Assembly: GCA_052067355.1 (NCBI GenBank)
Contig: JBQHQH010000010.1
Coordinates: 1-64,000, forward strand
DNA length: 64,000 nt
Source of the DNA: CABMKH01 sp040797625
Lineage (GTDB): Bacteria > Bacillota > Clostridia > Tissierellales > Tissierellaceae
Direction of reading: 5' to 3'
Each line of letters starts with the position of its first letter. Position 1 is the first letter of the stretch. This document shows, piece by piece, positions 62,527 through 64,000 of the stretch. The notes below the pieces were generated by a model. That model was not told the origin of the DNA, did no database searches, and worked only from the letters and a program-made list of their open reading frames with translations. A program made the translations under genes and the position numbers.

Positions 62527-62549
62527 TATTTGTCACAAAAATCCGATAT
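62523..62549 (+). promoter_or_regulatory. Possible sigma-D (motility) promoter before the chemoreceptor
   Basis: TTAA at 62523-62526, 15 bp, then TCCGATAT (62542-62549) resembles TAAA-N15-GCCGATAA of sigma-D, with three mismatches. Its -35 overlaps the preceding hairpin. A sigma-A reading (TTGTCA, 16 bp, TATATA) is also possible. Confidence 0.4.
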
Positions 62550-62580
62550 GTTATATATACAAATAGAAAGGGTGACAAAT

Positions 62581-64000
62581 ATGAAATTAAAAAATAAGAT
62601 AATATTACTCACTGTGTTAGTTTGTATCATTAGTATTTTATCAATATCTATAGTGAATTATGGAATATCAATTAAAAAGCTAGAAGAAGAAGTAGATGAA
62701 AAGATTCAACTAGAAGCAATGGGGATAGCTAAAGATATTGATAAATGGATGGGGGTTCAAAAAGAAGCCTTATCCGAAGTTATAGAAGGTATGATAGTAG
62801 CGGATAATTTTGAATATGATTATGCATGTAATTATTTAAAAGAAGCTAATAAAAGGAGAGATGGAAATTTTCACTTTATAGCTTTTGGTGATAAGGTTTT
62901 TATAGAAGCAGATAATTTTCAGCCAAGTTATAAACCTACAGAGCAAGAATGGTATAGAGGAGCTATAGAATCAGAAGATTTCTATATGACACAACCTTAT
63001 ATTGATGGTAAGACAGGGGGAACTGTAGTCTCTGTTACAAAGAGTTTTAAAACACTTGAAGGCAGAGAAGGAGTTATAGGGTTAGATTTATCAATTGACT
63101 ATTTAGTAAACCTTGTTGCTAATTCAAATGTAGGAGAAAATTCTTATGCCTTTTTAGTAGATGATGTGGGAAATATAGTAACTCATTTAAATCAGGAATT
63201 TAAACCTAAGGATGGGAAATACATAAATATAAAAGATGTATTAAATGGAAGATCAGATATTATAATGGATGCACAAGAACTAGATATAAAAGATAGAAGA
63301 ATACAGGATTATGATGGAATAGATAGGTTTTTCTTTTTAGGAGATATAGATGAGATAAATTGGAAAGTAGGGGTTGCAGTGTCAACTGACTATGCCACAG
63401 GTATAGTTAAACATGTAATTGAGTATACGATAATTGCTGCAATAGTTATATTGACTATATCTATTATATTATCAATCTCTATATCTAATTCTATTAGTAA
63501 ACCTATAGTCAAATCAGTAGAAATCGCAGAAAATATAGGAAATCTAAATCTAGTTGATACCATAGATGAAAAAGAACTTAAGAGAAAAGATGAGATTGGA
63601 CAGATGTATAATTCTTTTCAAAACATTATAGAAAAGCTTAAGATGTTTATGAAAGAATTAGATAGTTCAATTCAAGCAAATCATCAGATATATGAAGATA
63701 CTGTATCTAAGTTGAAGTTTTTATTGAATCAGGCAGAGGATACATCTGCTACCACTGAAGAACTATCAGCAGGTATGGAAGAAACTGCTGCCACTACTAT
63801 ATCTTTAGATGAATCTGCTAATGAGATAAATAATGCTATTGAAGAATTTACGGAGAAGATGGAGATAGGAGCTGCTACATCTAATGAAATAAGCACAAAG
63901 GCTGATGAATTAAGTGGGCAATTTATCGAGGCAAAGGATAATACCATGGACATCTACTCAAATACAAGAGATGAGATAGAAGAAACTATTAAATCTGCCA
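62581..64000 (+). CDS. Methyl-accepting chemotaxis protein (partial, cut by window end)
   Basis: The frame is open from ATG 62581, after AAAGGGTG, to the window end (473 residues seen). A membrane helix at about 7-25 precedes a dCache-type outside domain (about 35-275: IDKWMGVQKEAL, EWYRGAIESEDFY, GVIGLDLSIDYL), then a second helix (about 279-303), a HAMP domain (SNSISKPIVKSVEIAENI) and the beginning of the signalling coiled coil. It senses a small ligand and controls the CheA kinase. The conserved hairpin tip lies beyond the window. Confidence 0.92.
   Translation, partial: MKLKNKIILLTVLVCIISILSISIVNYGISIKKLEEEVDEKIQLEAMGIAKDIDKWMGVQKEALSEVIEGMIVADNFEYDYACNYLKEANKRRDGNFHFIAFGDKVFIEADNFQPSYKPTEQEWYRGAIESEDFYMTQPYIDGKTGGTVVSVTKSFKTLEGREGVIGLDLSIDYLVNLVANSNVGENSYAFLVDDVGNIVTHLNQEFKPKDGKYINIKDVLNGRSDIIMDAQELDIKDRRIQDYDGIDRFFFLGDIDEINWKVGVAVSTDYATGIVKHVIEYTIIAAIVILTISIILSISISNSISKPIVKSVEIAENIGNLNLVDTIDEKELKRKDEIGQMYNSFQNIIEKLKMFMKELDSSIQANHQIYEDTVSKLKFLLNQAEDTSATTEELSAGMEETAATTISLDESANEINNAIEEFTEKMEIGAATSNEISTKADELSGQFIEAKDNTMDIYSNTRDEIEETIKSA

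Noticed and set aside
1..64000. Insertion sequences, integrases, att sites, prophage genes, tRNA or rRNA genes
   Set aside because: I looked for transposase, integrase and phage structural genes, terminal inverted repeats and rRNA/tRNA-like segments and saw none that could be supported by eye.

Overview
The window is a low-GC, Gram-positive anaerobe-type chromosome segment, most like the Clostridia/Tissierellia. The signs are A/T-rich codons with frequent AGA and ATA, strong AGGAGG ribosome sites, common TTG/GTG starts, two T-box leaders, a c-di-AMP (ydaO-type) riboswitch, sigma-54 promoters, a RsiV-type anti-sigma factor and a type I-B CRISPR-Cas locus. I see no rRNA, tRNA, transposase or prophage genes.

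Layout. 1-3 kb: ABC-2 exporter operon (one ATPase, three permeases). 3-6 kb: a DUF1538 membrane protein paired with a PII-like protein, then an AraC regulator fused to a shortened GH39-like domain. 6.3-13 kb: MATE exporter, an OmpR-type two-component pair and an FtsX-type ABC exporter. 13-29 kb: an amino-acid-type catabolic region. It holds a T-box-controlled YjiH carrier plus a PLP lyase; a c-di-AMP-riboswitch operon with an octopine-dehydrogenase-family enzyme and a one-chain cobalamin-binding TIM-barrel protein; a TRAP-type permease; an NtrB/NtrC-like pair; an AtuA/DUF4387 pair; an MFS carrier; an M20 amidohydrolase; and DUF1097. Two near-identical sigma-54 promoters precede the TRAP and AtuA units, so the NtrC-like activator between them probably drives both. 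29-38 kb: PreTA dihydropyrimidine dehydrogenase, an M20 peptidase with an AbgT carrier, and metNIQ behind a T-box with an ATG specifier.

38.2-51.4 kb is a complete type I-B CRISPR-Cas locus: WYL regulator, cas6-cas8b1-cas7-cas5-cas3-cas4-cas1-cas2, leader, and 54 repeats with 53 spacers. The array is read left to right from the cas2 side, and its last three repeats are degenerate. Several spacers translate to recognisable phage motifs (terminase GVDV, tape-measure GPEL, RusA KPDxDN, collagen-like tail fibre).

51.4-64 kb: a GNAT acetyltransferase; a Tm-1-like/TIM-barrel operon next to a divergent AraC regulator that carries the same TIM barrel; an exported SAM hydroxide adenosyltransferase; a frameshifted LysR regulator; an AbgB-like hydrolase with two membrane proteins; an ECF sigma/RsiV pair with its own ECF-type promoter; and the first two thirds of a chemoreceptor cut by the window edge.

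The most interesting parts are the c-di-AMP-controlled opine-dehydrogenase/B12 operon with its sigma-54 neighbours, the regulator that shares a TIM-barrel domain with the enzyme next to it, and the phage record in the CRISPR array. All functional statements come from reading motifs; no database search was run.
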